Below, one piece after another: positions 12,214 through 19,997 of a stretch of 22,252 nt of DNA. The DNA comes from Nitrospirota bacterium (GTDB taxonomy: Bacteria; Nitrospirota; JAOUDF01), in contig JAOUDF010000018.1 in assembly GCA_029859385.1 (NCBI GenBank), positions 1-22,252 of the forward strand, read 5' to 3'. The notes below the pieces were generated by a model that had not been told where the DNA came from, made no database searches, and worked only from the letters and a program-made list of their open reading frames with translations. The first letter of the stretch is position 1; every line of letters begins with the position of its first letter. The translations under genes were made by a program, and so were the position numbers.

Positions 12214-14862
12214 TTGACCGGCAGCGAACTGAGAAAGGCATTTATCGACTATTTCGTAAGCAAGGGCCACCAGAATGTCCGCTCTTCGGCCCTCATCCCC
12301 CGCAACGACCCGACCCTGCTCTTTACCAACGCGGGGATGGTGCAGTTCAAGGACGTCTTCCTCGGCCAGGACAAGCGCGAGTATACCCGCGCTGCAACGG
12401 TGCAGAAGTGCGTCAGGGCGGGCGGCAAGCATAACGACCTGGAGAACGTCGGCAGGACCGGGCGTCATCACACCTTCTTCGAGATGCTGGGGAACTTTTC
12501 CTTCGGCGACTACTTCAAGGAAGATGCAATCATCTATGCGTGGGAGTTCCTCACCGAGGTGGTGAAGCTGCCCAAGGATCGGCTCTGGATAAGCGTCTAT
12601 AAGGATGACGACGAGGCCTTCGCCCTCTGGCGCGACAAGGTCGGCGTCCCTGCCGAGCGGATAATCCGCCTCGGCGAAAAAGACAACTTCTGGCAGATGG
12701 GCGACACCGGCCCCTGCGGCCCCTGCTCCGAAATCCACATCGACCAGGGCGCCCATGTCGGCTGCGGCAAGCCGACCTGCGCCGTGGGGTGCGACTGCGA
12801 CCGTCACCTGGAGATATGGAACCTGGTCTTCATGCAGTACGACCGGGACGCCGCCGGGAACCTCACCCCTCTGCCCAAACCCAGCATCGACACCGGCATG
12901 GGACTGGAGCGCATCACCGCCGTGGTCAACGGCAAGACCAGCAACTACGACAGCGATCTGTTCCAGCCGCTGCTTCATGCGGCGGCAGCCATGGCGAAGA
13001 CGACCTACGGAAGCGGCGAAAAGAGTGATGTCTCTCTCCGGGTCATTGCCGACCATATCCGCGCCATCACCTTCCTGATCACCGACGGCGTGGTGCCGTC
13101 CAACGAAGGGCGCGGGTATGTGTTGAGGCGTATCCTTCGCCGGGCGGCACGTCACGGAAAGATGCTGGGGCTGGACCGACCCTTTCTCCACCTCCTTTCC
13201 GGCGAGGTGGTCAAGCTGATGAGAGAGGCGTACCCGGAGGTTATCGAGCGACATGGTTATGTCGCTAAAGTGGTTCTGATCGAAGAGGAGCGCTTTGCCG
13301 CCACCCTCGACCAGGGGCTCAAACTTCTCGCCGACGCCATGGAGAAGACGCGGGTGAAGGGCACTGCCGACTTCCCCGGCGACGAGGCCTTCAGGCTCTA
13401 CGACACCTTCGGTTTCCCCCTCGACCTTATGGAGGAGATCGTCGAGGAACAGGGATTCCATCTGGACCGCCAGGGGTTCGAGACCGCCATGGTGGAGCAG
13501 CGGGAGCGGGCCAAGGCAGCTTGGGCCGGATCGGGCGAAGAACGGGTAAAGGCCGTCTACAAGCAGGCGCAGGAGGCGGCAGGGGCCGTGCGCTTTACGG
13601 GATATGAATCGGTCGAGGGACAGAGCCGGGTGCTCGCCATCATTATCGGCGACGCACTGTCGGACGCGGCAACGGAAGGACAGGATGCCGAGCTGGTCCT
13701 TGACGTTACCCCCTTTTACGGCGAGAGCGGCGGCCAGGTGGGCGACGAGGGCGCGCTGGAGAGCGAGCAGGCCCGGCTTCATGTGAAGGAGACGGTGAAA
13801 CCCTTGCCGGACTTCATCGTGCACCGGGTAAAGGTTACCAGCGGGACCCTGAAGAAGGGAGACGTGCTGGAGGCGGCGGTAGATGTGGAGCGACGCCGCG
13901 CCACGGCACGGAATCATACCGCCACCCATCTCCTCCAGTCGGCGCTCCGGCTGGTGCTGGGAGATCACGTAAAGCAGGCCGGGTCGCTGGTAGAGCCCGA
14001 CCGGCTCAGGTTCGACTTCACCCACTTCTCCGGCCTCAACCGCCACGAGCTGGACCGCATCGAGAGCGTGGTCAACGAGCAGATTCTGAACAACCTGCCG
14101 GTGAGCACCGCAGTCATGGCAGCGGATGAGGCGATACGCTCGGGGGCCATGGCGCTCTTCGGCGAAAAGTACGGCGACACGGTACGGGTGGTGTCGGTGG
14201 ATGATTTCAGCCGGGAGCTTTGCGGCGGTACCCACTGCCGGGCCACGGGCGAGATCGGGCTCTTCAAGATCATGTCGGAGAGCGCCGTCGCCGCCGGGAC
14301 TCGACGGGTCGAGGCCGTTACGGGGCTCGGGGCCTATAGCGCCATAAAGGGGTATGAGCGGGAGCTCAGGAGCGCCGCCGAGGTTCTAAAGTCGGGAGAG
14401 CTTCAGGTGGCCGAAAGGGTCGAAAAACTGGCGACCCAGGCCCGGGAACTGGAAAAGGAGCTGGAGAAGCTCAACGAGAAGATGGCCACCTCCGCCGCCG
14501 GCGAGATGCTGGCCGGTCTCCGGGAGATCGGAGGCGTCAAGGCGCTGATTCGCAAGCTTAGCGGCAATGAGGCGAAGGACCTGCGGGGCCTTGGCGACAA
14601 GGTCCGCGATCGGCTCGGTTCCGGGGTAATCGCCCTGGGCGCGGAGAACGACGGAAAGGCCTCACTCCTGGTCATGGTGACGAAAGACCTGACAGACCGC
14701 CTGCACGCGGGTAAAATCATTCAGGAGATCGCACCGATGGTGGGCGGGAGCGGCGGCGGCAAGCCGGAAATGGCCCAGGCGGGGGGCAAGGAGCCCGCAA
14801 AGATCGGAGAGGCACTTGACCATGTAGCCAACATCATTGCAAGAGAAAGGGGGAACGGATGA
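12214..14862 (+). CDS. alaS: Alanyl-tRNA synthetase
   Basis: Charges tRNA-Ala and edits Ser/Gly misacylation. The 882-aa length is typical. Visible parts: the class II catalytic core (RNDPTLLFTNAGMVQFKDVF near residue 29), the editing domain with zinc ligands H568 and H572 (HTATH) and C670 and H674 (CGGTH), the helical oligomerisation segment (about 715-765), and the C-Ala/DHHA1 domain (GGSGGGKPEMAQAGG near 846-860). The start is TTG (12214), six bases after AAGGAG (12202-12207); the next residues TGSELRKAFIDYF are the family N-terminus. The stop overlaps the next start as ATGA. Confidence 0.98.
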   Translation: MTGSELRKAFIDYFVSKGHQNVRSSALIPRNDPTLLFTNAGMVQFKDVFLGQDKREYTRAATVQKCVRAGGKHNDLENVGRTGRHHTFFEMLGNFSFGDYFKEDAIIYAWEFLTEVVKLPKDRLWISVYKDDDEAFALWRDKVGVPAERIIRLGEKDNFWQMGDTGPCGPCSEIHIDQGAHVGCGKPTCAVGCDCDRHLEIWNLVFMQYDRDAAGNLTPLPKPSIDTGMGLERITAVVNGKTSNYDSDLFQPLLHAAAAMAKTTYGSGEKSDVSLRVIADHIRAITFLITDGVVPSNEGRGYVLRRILRRAARHGKMLGLDRPFLHLLSGEVVKLMREAYPEVIERHGYVAKVVLIEEERFAATLDQGLKLLADAMEKTRVKGTADFPGDEAFRLYDTFGFPLDLMEEIVEEQGFHLDRQGFETAMVEQRERAKAAWAGSGEERVKAVYKQAQEAAGAVRFTGYESVEGQSRVLAIIIGDALSDAATEGQDAELVLDVTPFYGESGGQVGDEGALESEQARLHVKETVKPLPDFIVHRVKVTSGTLKKGDVLEAAVDVERRRATARNHTATHLLQSALRLVLGDHVKQAGSLVEPDRLRFDFTHFSGLNRHELDRIESVVNEQILNNLPVSTAVMAADEAIRSGAMALFGEKYGDTVRVVSVDDFSRELCGGTHCRATGEIGLFKIMSESAVAAGTRRVEAVTGLGAYSAIKGYERELRSAAEVLKSGELQVAERVEKLATQARELEKELEKLNEKMATSAAGEMLAGLREIGGVKALIRKLSGNEAKDLRGLGDKVRDRLGSGVIALGAENDGKASLLVMVTKDLTDRLHAGKIIQEIAPMVGGSGGGKPEMAQAGGKEPAKIGEALDHVANIIARERGNG

Positions 14863-15164
14863 TAGAGATCATTCGTAAGGCCATGCTCGCGGGAATCGGG
14901 ATGCAGGAAAAGGCAGTGGAGCTGATCGACGAGATGGTCAAGAAGGGGGAACTGTCGGACAAGGAAGGCGCGAAGCTGATAAAAGAGGTCTCCAAGAAGG
15001 CCCAGGAGAGCGGCAAGGAGATCGAAAAACTGGTCAAGGGGGCGGTGCAGGCCGCTGTAGAGAAGACCGACATTGCTAGCAAGAAGGAGCTGGAGGCCCT
15101 CAGCAAGAAGGTGCAGGCCCTCTCTGCCAGGGTAAAGAAGCTCGAAGAGGAAAGAGGCGCCTGA
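14859..15164 (+). CDS. Phasin-like coiled-coil protein
   Basis: A 101-aa, Lys/Glu-rich, almost wholly helical protein. It resembles the phasin superfamily/PhaF-type small proteins: MIEIIRKAMLAGIGMQEKAVELIDEMV at the N-terminus and a heptad coiled coil KELEALSKKVQALSARVKKLEEE at about 75-97. Residues 45-70 are rich in Ala and Lys. Its layout also recalls the UbiK/YqiC (BMFP) accessory factors, whose C-terminus is a short coiled coil. It overlaps alaS by ATGA and precedes a UbiB-like kinase by 23 bases. No PHA synthase is in the window, so a granule role is unproven; partnership with the UbiB-like protein is an inference from position. Confidence 0.75.
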   Translation: MIEIIRKAMLAGIGMQEKAVELIDEMVKKGELSDKEGAKLIKEVSKKAQESGKEIEKLVKGAVQAAVEKTDIASKKELEALSKKVQALSARVKKLEEERGA

Positions 15165-15187
15165 TCGAGAGGTAATCGGATTCAATC

Positions 15188-16900
15188 ATGAGCATTTTCC
15201 CCGCCAAGGTAAAATTCCGGTTTCGGGATGTTGCCAGGACGCGACAGATTGTCAACATCGCCATAAAGCACGGGTTCGGCCAGTTCATCGACCAGATGAG
15301 CCTGGGCGGTCTCATGTCGGCGGGGATGCGCCTCGTTACCTTCCAGAAGCAGGAAGCCTACGAAAAAAAGACCCCGGCCGAGCGGCTGAGGCTTGCCATG
15401 GAGGAGCTGGGCCCTACCTTCATCAAGCTCGGGCAGATACTGAGCGCCCGGCCCGACCTGATCCCCCTGGAATTTGCCGAAGAATTCAAGAAACTGCTTG
15501 ACGAAGTCCCGCCCTTTCCCGTCGATGAGGCAAAAGCGGTTATAGAGCGGGAGCTCGGATGCAGCATATCCGAAGCCTTTGCAAGCTTCGATGAAACGCC
15601 CATCGCCGCCGCCTCCATCGCCCAGGTCCATGGCGCGACACTCGCCAACGGGGCCGACGGTGAGGAGGTAATCGTCAAGGTCCAGCGTCCCAACATTGAA
15701 AAAACCATCGAGCTGGACATACACCTCCTCTACACTCTGGCCTCGCTCGCGGAGACCTATGTCCCCGAGGTCGGCGTTTACAACCCCACCGCAATCGTCA
15801 ACGAGTTTGCCCGCACCATCCGCAAGGAACTCAACTTCACCATGGAAGCCGATAATGCCTCACGGCTAAGGGGTAACTTCGAGAATGACCCCTTTCTCTA
15901 TGTGCCGAAGGTGTACCACGACCTTTCCCGAAGGCGCGTGCTGGTCATGGAGCGCGTCCGGGGCATGCGGATCGACGAGTTTGAAAAGATCGAGGCAAGC
16001 GGCCTGGATCGCGGAGAGCTGGCACGAAAGGGGGCTGAGGCCTTCTTCAAGCAGATATTCGAGGACGGCTATTTCCACGCCGATCCGCACCCGGGCAACA
16101 TGTTTGTGCTGCAGGACGGCACGATCGCCCTGGTCGATTTCGGCATTATGGGCCGCCTGACCGACGAACTGAAGGATGTCATCAGCAAGACCTTTATCGC
16201 CATCGTCCAGCGGGACTTCGACATGATGGTGCACCAATACATCAAACTGGGATTTCTCGGCGTCGAGGTCGACCTTGAGAAATTCAGAAGAGAGTTCAAG
16301 GCCGATCTGGTGGACGTGCTGGAGCCTGTCTACGGCAAGACGCTGAAACAGATCAACATCAGCGATTATATCGACCACGTCATTCGGCTGGCCATCAAGC
16401 ACAAACTGAAGATTCAACCCGATCTACTGCTGATCAACAAGGCGCTCCTGACGGTAGAAGGCATAGGCCGGCAGCTCGACCCCGAATTTAACTTCATGGA
16501 GGTTGCTGAGCCTTACGCCCTGACCCTTATTACGCGACAGCAGAGCCCAGGCAAGGTGGCAAGGAAGTTCCGGCGGGACCTCATAGTCATTACCGACCTG
16601 CTGGAAATGCTGCCGAAGCAGCTTGGGGCACTGGTACGCAAGGCGCTGACCAATGATGCCCAGGTACGCATGGAACACATCGGCATGGACCGGCTTATAC
16701 GGGACATGGACCGATCGAGCAACAGGATCTCCTTTTCACTGGTCATTTCAGCAATTATCATAGGTTCGTCCATTATCATTCATTCAGGCCAGGGGAAGCT
16801 CCTTTTCGGATTTCCCGCGCTTGGGGTGACGGGATTCGTCATCGCCGGCATACTGGGGCTGTGGCTGGTCATCGCCATCTTGCGCTCCGGCCAGATGTAA
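15188..16900 (+). CDS. ubiB: AarF/ABC1/UbiB-family atypical kinase
   Basis: A 570-aa membrane-anchored member of the UbiB/COQ8 atypical kinase-like family, which supports quinone biosynthesis through ATPase activity. Motifs: KxGQ at 80-83 (KLGQILSARPDLIP), the Ala-rich nucleotide loop AAASIAQVHGA (140-150), catalytic Lys 164 (VIVKVQRP), HADPHPGN (297-304) and DFG (317-319). Two C-terminal transmembrane helices lie at about 516-534 and 549-565. ATG 15188 has GAGAGG 15 bases upstream, a rather long spacing. If the host is Geobacter-like it makes menaquinone rather than ubiquinone, so the symbol denotes family and not proven ubiquinone work. The ruvX start follows 14 bases after the stop. Confidence 0.93.
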   Translation: MSIFPAKVKFRFRDVARTRQIVNIAIKHGFGQFIDQMSLGGLMSAGMRLVTFQKQEAYEKKTPAERLRLAMEELGPTFIKLGQILSARPDLIPLEFAEEFKKLLDEVPPFPVDEAKAVIERELGCSISEAFASFDETPIAAASIAQVHGATLANGADGEEVIVKVQRPNIEKTIELDIHLLYTLASLAETYVPEVGVYNPTAIVNEFARTIRKELNFTMEADNASRLRGNFENDPFLYVPKVYHDLSRRRVLVMERVRGMRIDEFEKIEASGLDRGELARKGAEAFFKQIFEDGYFHADPHPGNMFVLQDGTIALVDFGIMGRLTDELKDVISKTFIAIVQRDFDMMVHQYIKLGFLGVEVDLEKFRREFKADLVDVLEPVYGKTLKQINISDYIDHVIRLAIKHKLKIQPDLLLINKALLTVEGIGRQLDPEFNFMEVAEPYALTLITRQQSPGKVARKFRRDLIVITDLLEMLPKQLGALVRKALTNDAQVRMEHIGMDRLIRDMDRSSNRISFSLVISAIIIGSSIIIHSGQGKLLFGFPALGVTGFVIAGILGLWLVIAILRSGQM

Positions 16901-16914
16901 CCACCTCTTTTCTT

Positions 16915-17361
16915 ATGAGAATTCTCGCCCTAGACCTCGGAAGCAAACGTATCGGCATTGCCGTAAGCGACGCCCTGGGACTCACCGCCTCAGGACTGAA
17001 GGTCCTTGAATCGCGCGGGCGGGAGAGGGACCTTCAAGCGATCCGGGAACTGGTCGATGAGTATGAAGTAGATGAGATTGTCGTAGGACTCCCCGTCAAC
17101 ATGAACGGCACGGAAGGCCCGCTAGCTGAAAAAGCACGGGAATTCGGCCGTTTGCTTGAGATTACAACAAAACTGCCCATTCATCTATGGGATGAACGAC
17201 TCAGCACAACTGCCGCGACGCGTGTCCTTGTCGAGGCAGATCTATCGAGAAAAAAACGAAAAGGTGTGGTGGACAAGGTTGCCGCAGTCATAATTCTGAG
17301 CGGCTACCTGCAATACAGATCGATGAGGGCTGACAAAGCTCCAACTGAAGGTGCGCGGTAG
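16915..17361 (+). CDS. ruvX: RuvX/YqgF-family pre-16S rRNA nuclease
   Basis: A 148-aa RNase-H-fold protein, the YqgF family, which matures the 5' end of 16S rRNA and was earlier predicted as a Holliday-junction resolvase. D7 in LALDLGSKRIG, E54 in DEIVVGLPVNMNG, LWDERLS (91-97) and D120 in GVVDKVAA are the conserved acidic or signature sites. The ATG at 16915 is chosen because the family begins MRILALDLG. A GTG at 16861 in the same frame would add 18 residues that only overlap the ubiB end. No convincing Shine-Dalgarno precedes the ATG, so coupling to ubiB is likely. mltG starts one base after the stop. Confidence 0.92.
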   Translation: MRILALDLGSKRIGIAVSDALGLTASGLKVLESRGRERDLQAIRELVDEYEVDEIVVGLPVNMNGTEGPLAEKAREFGRLLEITTKLPIHLWDERLSTTAATRVLVEADLSRKKRKGVVDKVAAVIILSGYLQYRSMRADKAPTEGAR

Positions 17362-17362
17362 G

Positions 17363-18370
17363 ATGAAACACAAATATTTATGGATCAGCGTTGCTCTGGC
17401 CTTTCTGGGGAGCCTGTATCTTTATGTACAGACTTTCACCCCCCCTACTGGGCCGCGCCAGGACAAGGAGATCGAATTCCCCGAGAATGCGGCATTCAGG
17501 GAGGTTGCAGCCAAGCTCGAGCATGAGGGGTTGATCCGCAATGCCTGGATTTTTACCCAGCTCGCCCGCTGGAAGAAGATTGACCGTAACGTTCGGGCTG
17601 GAACCTATGCGCTCAATTCGTCCATGACTCCCGAAAAGATCATCAGCATCTTCCGGGAAGGCCGTATTATCGAAATTCCAATCACCTTTCCTGAAGGTCT
17701 GAGCGCGGCCCAGGTCGGAATGCTTCTGGAGCGGCACGGGCTGCTGACGGCCGAGAAATTCAGAGCGATGATAGATGATCCGGCACTGGTCGCCACCTTC
17801 AAGGTCGAGGGCCCTACGCTGGAGGGGTACCTGTTCCCCGACACCTATCTCTTTCCCAAGGGTATGAAGCCGCTGGAGATCATCCGAAAGATGGTTCGCC
17901 GATACAAGGAGATATATACGCCGGAGCTGGCCGAACGGGCTAAGGCCATAGGCCTGTCGGAACGGGAGATCATCACCATTGCGTCAATCGTGGAAAAAGA
18001 GGTGCTCACCGAGTTTGAGCGCCCGATTGTCGCCGCCGTCTGTTACAACCGGCTGAAGATCGGCATGCCGCTGCAGAGCGACCCCACCGTCATCTACGCC
18101 CTTGGCGACCGATTTACCGGCAAGCTGAAACGCAAGGACATGGTATATGATTCGCCGTACAACACCTACCGCTATAAAGGGTTACCGCCTGGACCTATAG
18201 CAAACCCCGGGAAGGCATCCATAATCGCCGCTCTTTATCCTGCCAAGACAAAATACCTTTATTTCGTGTCAAAAAAGGACGGAACGCACTATTTTTCAAA
18301 GACATACAACGAGCACTCCGCAGCGGTAAGGAAATACCTCATTCAGGGCAAAAACGGCAAGCAAGGGTAA
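17363..18370 (+). CDS. mltG: Endolytic murein transglycosylase MltG
   Basis: Inner-membrane lytic transglycosylase that cuts nascent glycan strands and is thought to set their length. The 335-aa protein has one N-terminal transmembrane helix (about 4-22), a periplasmic LysM-like part, and the YceG catalytic domain with E211 in ASIVEKE. It then shows YNRLKIGMPLQSDPTVIYALG and SPYNTYRYKGLPPGPIANPG. The ATG at 17363 follows GAAGGTG (17346-17352) by ten bases; a GTG at 17351 in frame lies within that site and is unlikely. The ruvX-mltG spacing of one base indicates an operon; the same neighbours (yqgF, yceG) co-occur in other bacteria. Confidence 0.95.
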   Translation: MKHKYLWISVALAFLGSLYLYVQTFTPPTGPRQDKEIEFPENAAFREVAAKLEHEGLIRNAWIFTQLARWKKIDRNVRAGTYALNSSMTPEKIISIFREGRIIEIPITFPEGLSAAQVGMLLERHGLLTAEKFRAMIDDPALVATFKVEGPTLEGYLFPDTYLFPKGMKPLEIIRKMVRRYKEIYTPELAERAKAIGLSEREIITIASIVEKEVLTEFERPIVAAVCYNRLKIGMPLQSDPTVIYALGDRFTGKLKRKDMVYDSPYNTYRYKGLPPGPIANPGKASIIAALYPAKTKYLYFVSKKDGTHYFSKTYNEHSAAVRKYLIQGKNGKQG

Positions 18371-18443
18371 TGCAACCCCGAAATTGGCCGATAAGTATAA
18401 GGTATATGCTGTTTCCTCGCTAAAAATCCTAATCGGATCAAGC

Positions 18444-19193
18444 ATGCGTCGATTTCTTTACCTTATCTGCTTCATCATGCTGGCGCCGTCAGCAGTCTGC
18501 GCCGATATCTACCAGTTTACCGATGAAAACGGCGTGGTGCATTTTACCAATGTGCAGACCACGGGAGCCGTGCGCGTCATGAAGGAAAAACCGGCTGCAC
18601 CCCCATCTTCATCGAGTGACGCAACCAGTGCGTCGACAGGCGGCGAAAGGATATCACAAGGGGGCATACGGTCGATTGTGGAGAAGAAGGCAGAGCGGTA
18701 CAGCCTTGACCCCCTGTTGCTCATGGAGGTGATACGGGCCGAATCGGACTTTGACCCCTATGCCGTATCGCCCAAAGGCGCGAGGGGTCTCATGCAGCTT
18801 ATGCCAGGTACCGCCGCCAGACTTGGCGTGCAGGATTCATTTGATCCGGAGCAGAATATCGATGGTGGGACAAGATACCTGAGGTATCTGCTCGACTATT
18901 TCAACGGCAGCGTACCGCTGGCCCTCGCGGCCTACAATGCAGGTGAGAGTGCCGTCAATCGATGGCAAAGCATCCCGCCTTATAAAGAGACTCAGCACTA
19001 CGTTAAGAAAATCATGAGAAACTACGGGGAGAAGACGGGTAGCGGGGGAGAAACCGTGTATCAGCGCAGTTGGACCGGCTCACGCAGCGGTTCCCAGCGT
19101 CTTGCCAGATACGACAGCTCGCGGATAAGGCAGGTCGTAGCAGAAGACGGCAGTATCGTCTTTACCAACTCGCCGGAAAACTACGCGCGATAG
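18444..19193 (+). CDS. Secreted SLT-type lytic transglycosylase with DUF4124
   Basis: A 249-aa periplasmic enzyme that cleaves peptidoglycan glycan strands. A signal peptide (MRRFLYLICFIMLAPSAVCA, residues 1-20) is followed by a DUF4124-like segment (DIYQFTDENGVVHFTN, 21-36), a Ser/Ala/Pro linker, and a Slt/LysG domain (about 75-190) with catalytic E100 in IRAESDFDP, then GARGLMQLMPGTA and AAYNAGESAV. The C-terminus repeats the DUF4124 pattern (EDGSIVFTN, residues 234-242). The start is the ATG at 18444, because an in-frame TTG at 18384 would place 20 polar residues before the signal peptide. The Shine-Dalgarno is weak. It follows mltG after 73 bases with no terminator seen. Confidence 0.9.
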   Translation: MRRFLYLICFIMLAPSAVCADIYQFTDENGVVHFTNVQTTGAVRVMKEKPAAPPSSSSDATSASTGGERISQGGIRSIVEKKAERYSLDPLLLMEVIRAESDFDPYAVSPKGARGLMQLMPGTAARLGVQDSFDPEQNIDGGTRYLRYLLDYFNGSVPLALAAYNAGESAVNRWQSIPPYKETQHYVKKIMRNYGEKTGSGGETVYQRSWTGSRSGSQRLARYDSSRIRQVVAEDGSIVFTNSPENYAR

Positions 19194-19227
19194 TCCTCAC
19201 TTTCCAATCTTGCAGCCTTTCCCTTCT

Positions 19228-19470
19228 CTATTGTGGTCCGCCCTGTTTTTCCATGATTCTTGCCATTGCTGCCTTGGCCTCGGCCGCCTCAGGCGAATCG
19301 GGCTTTTGCTGAATGATCTGCTGATACAGCTTGCCCGCATGCTCCAGGTTTCCCTGCTGTTCCTCGAACTTCGCCGTCTCCAGCGTCTTTTTCGGGCTTT
19401 CACCGCAGGCAGTCAACATTCCGAGGCCAAGAAGAGCCACTCCGCAAAGAACAACTATTCGATTTTTCAT
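19228..19470 (-). CDS. Small TPR-like lipoprotein
   Basis: An 80-aa lipoprotein: the signal peptide MKNRIVVLCGVALLGLGM ends in the lipobox LTAC with C22 as the acylated residue. The mature part reads like a single tetratricopeptide helix pair (AKFEEQQGNLEHAGKLYQQIIQQKPDSPEAAEAKAAMARI, about 33-72). The ATG at 19470 is preceded by AAGGGGGAAC; 32 upstream codons in the same frame are excluded because the lipoprotein signal starts here. It converges on the SLT gene with 34 bases between stops and no clear terminator. It lies 113 bases after yjbQ on the same strand. The function is not known; such proteins often act in envelope assembly. Confidence 0.82.
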   Translation of the reverse strand: MKNRIVVLCGVALLGLGMLTACGESPKKTLETAKFEEQQGNLEHAGKLYQQIIQQKPDSPEAAEAKAAMARIMEKQGGPQ

Positions 19471-19583
19471 GTTCCCCCTTTTTATCAATAGCGACATATA
19501 CTTACAATGAAACTCGGCTGGTTGAGATATTCGGCGGCACCACCCAACATGGGGCGCGTCACACAAACCCGCTGTAGTCCATG

Positions 19584-19997
19584 TTACTCGCCCATCACCT
19601 TGACCACCACCCGCTTTCGCCGTCTGCCATCGAACTCCGCGTAATAAACCTGCTGCCAGGGACCCAGATCCAGCGCCCCGCTGGTTATCGGCAGGATAAC
19701 CTGATTATGCACCAGCAGACTCTTCAGATGGGCGTCGCCGTTATCCTCGCCTGTACGGTGATGGCGGTAATCCGGGCCTTCCGGCGCCAGATGCTGAAGC
19801 CACTCATCGATATCCTGCAGAAGGCCGCTTTCCGCATCATTGACCCATACCCCGGCGGTAATGTGCATGGCCGACACCAGGACCATTCCCTCTTTTACCG
19901 CGCTCTTGTTCACCAGTTTTACCACGGTGTCGGTGATGTTTATATACTCCCGCTTCTTCCGGGTCTCAAACCAGAGATATTCAGTAAGAAACTTCAT
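19584..19997 (-). CDS. YjbQ/UPF0047 family protein (secondary thiamine-phosphate synthase-like)
   Basis: A 137-aa protein of the YjbQ family, reported to have weak thiamine-phosphate synthase activity though its main role is unclear. Conserved sites: H45 in SAMHITAGVWVNDAE, H79/H80 in YRHHRTGEDNGDAHLKS, E84, D85 and H90, then LPITSGALDLGPWQQVYYAEFDGRRRKR. These His/Asp/Glu residues form the presumed metal site. Its ATG overlaps the stop of the pseudouridine synthase gene (ATGA, 19997-19994), so the two are coupled. Confidence 0.92.
   Translation of the reverse strand: MKFLTEYLWFETRKKREYINITDTVVKLVNKSAVKEGMVLVSAMHITAGVWVNDAESGLLQDIDEWLQHLAPEGPDYRHHRTGEDNGDAHLKSLLVHNQVILPITSGALDLGPWQQVYYAEFDGRRRKRVVVKVMGE

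Noticed and set aside
18385..18408. TTGGCC...TATATG as a promoter for the SLT gene
   Set aside because: Spacing of about 12 bases is too short for a sigma-70 promoter.
19546..19585. Inverted repeat AACATGG...CCATGTT after yjbQ
   Set aside because: Seven-base arms with a 26-base loop and no T-run; too weak for a terminator and likely by chance.
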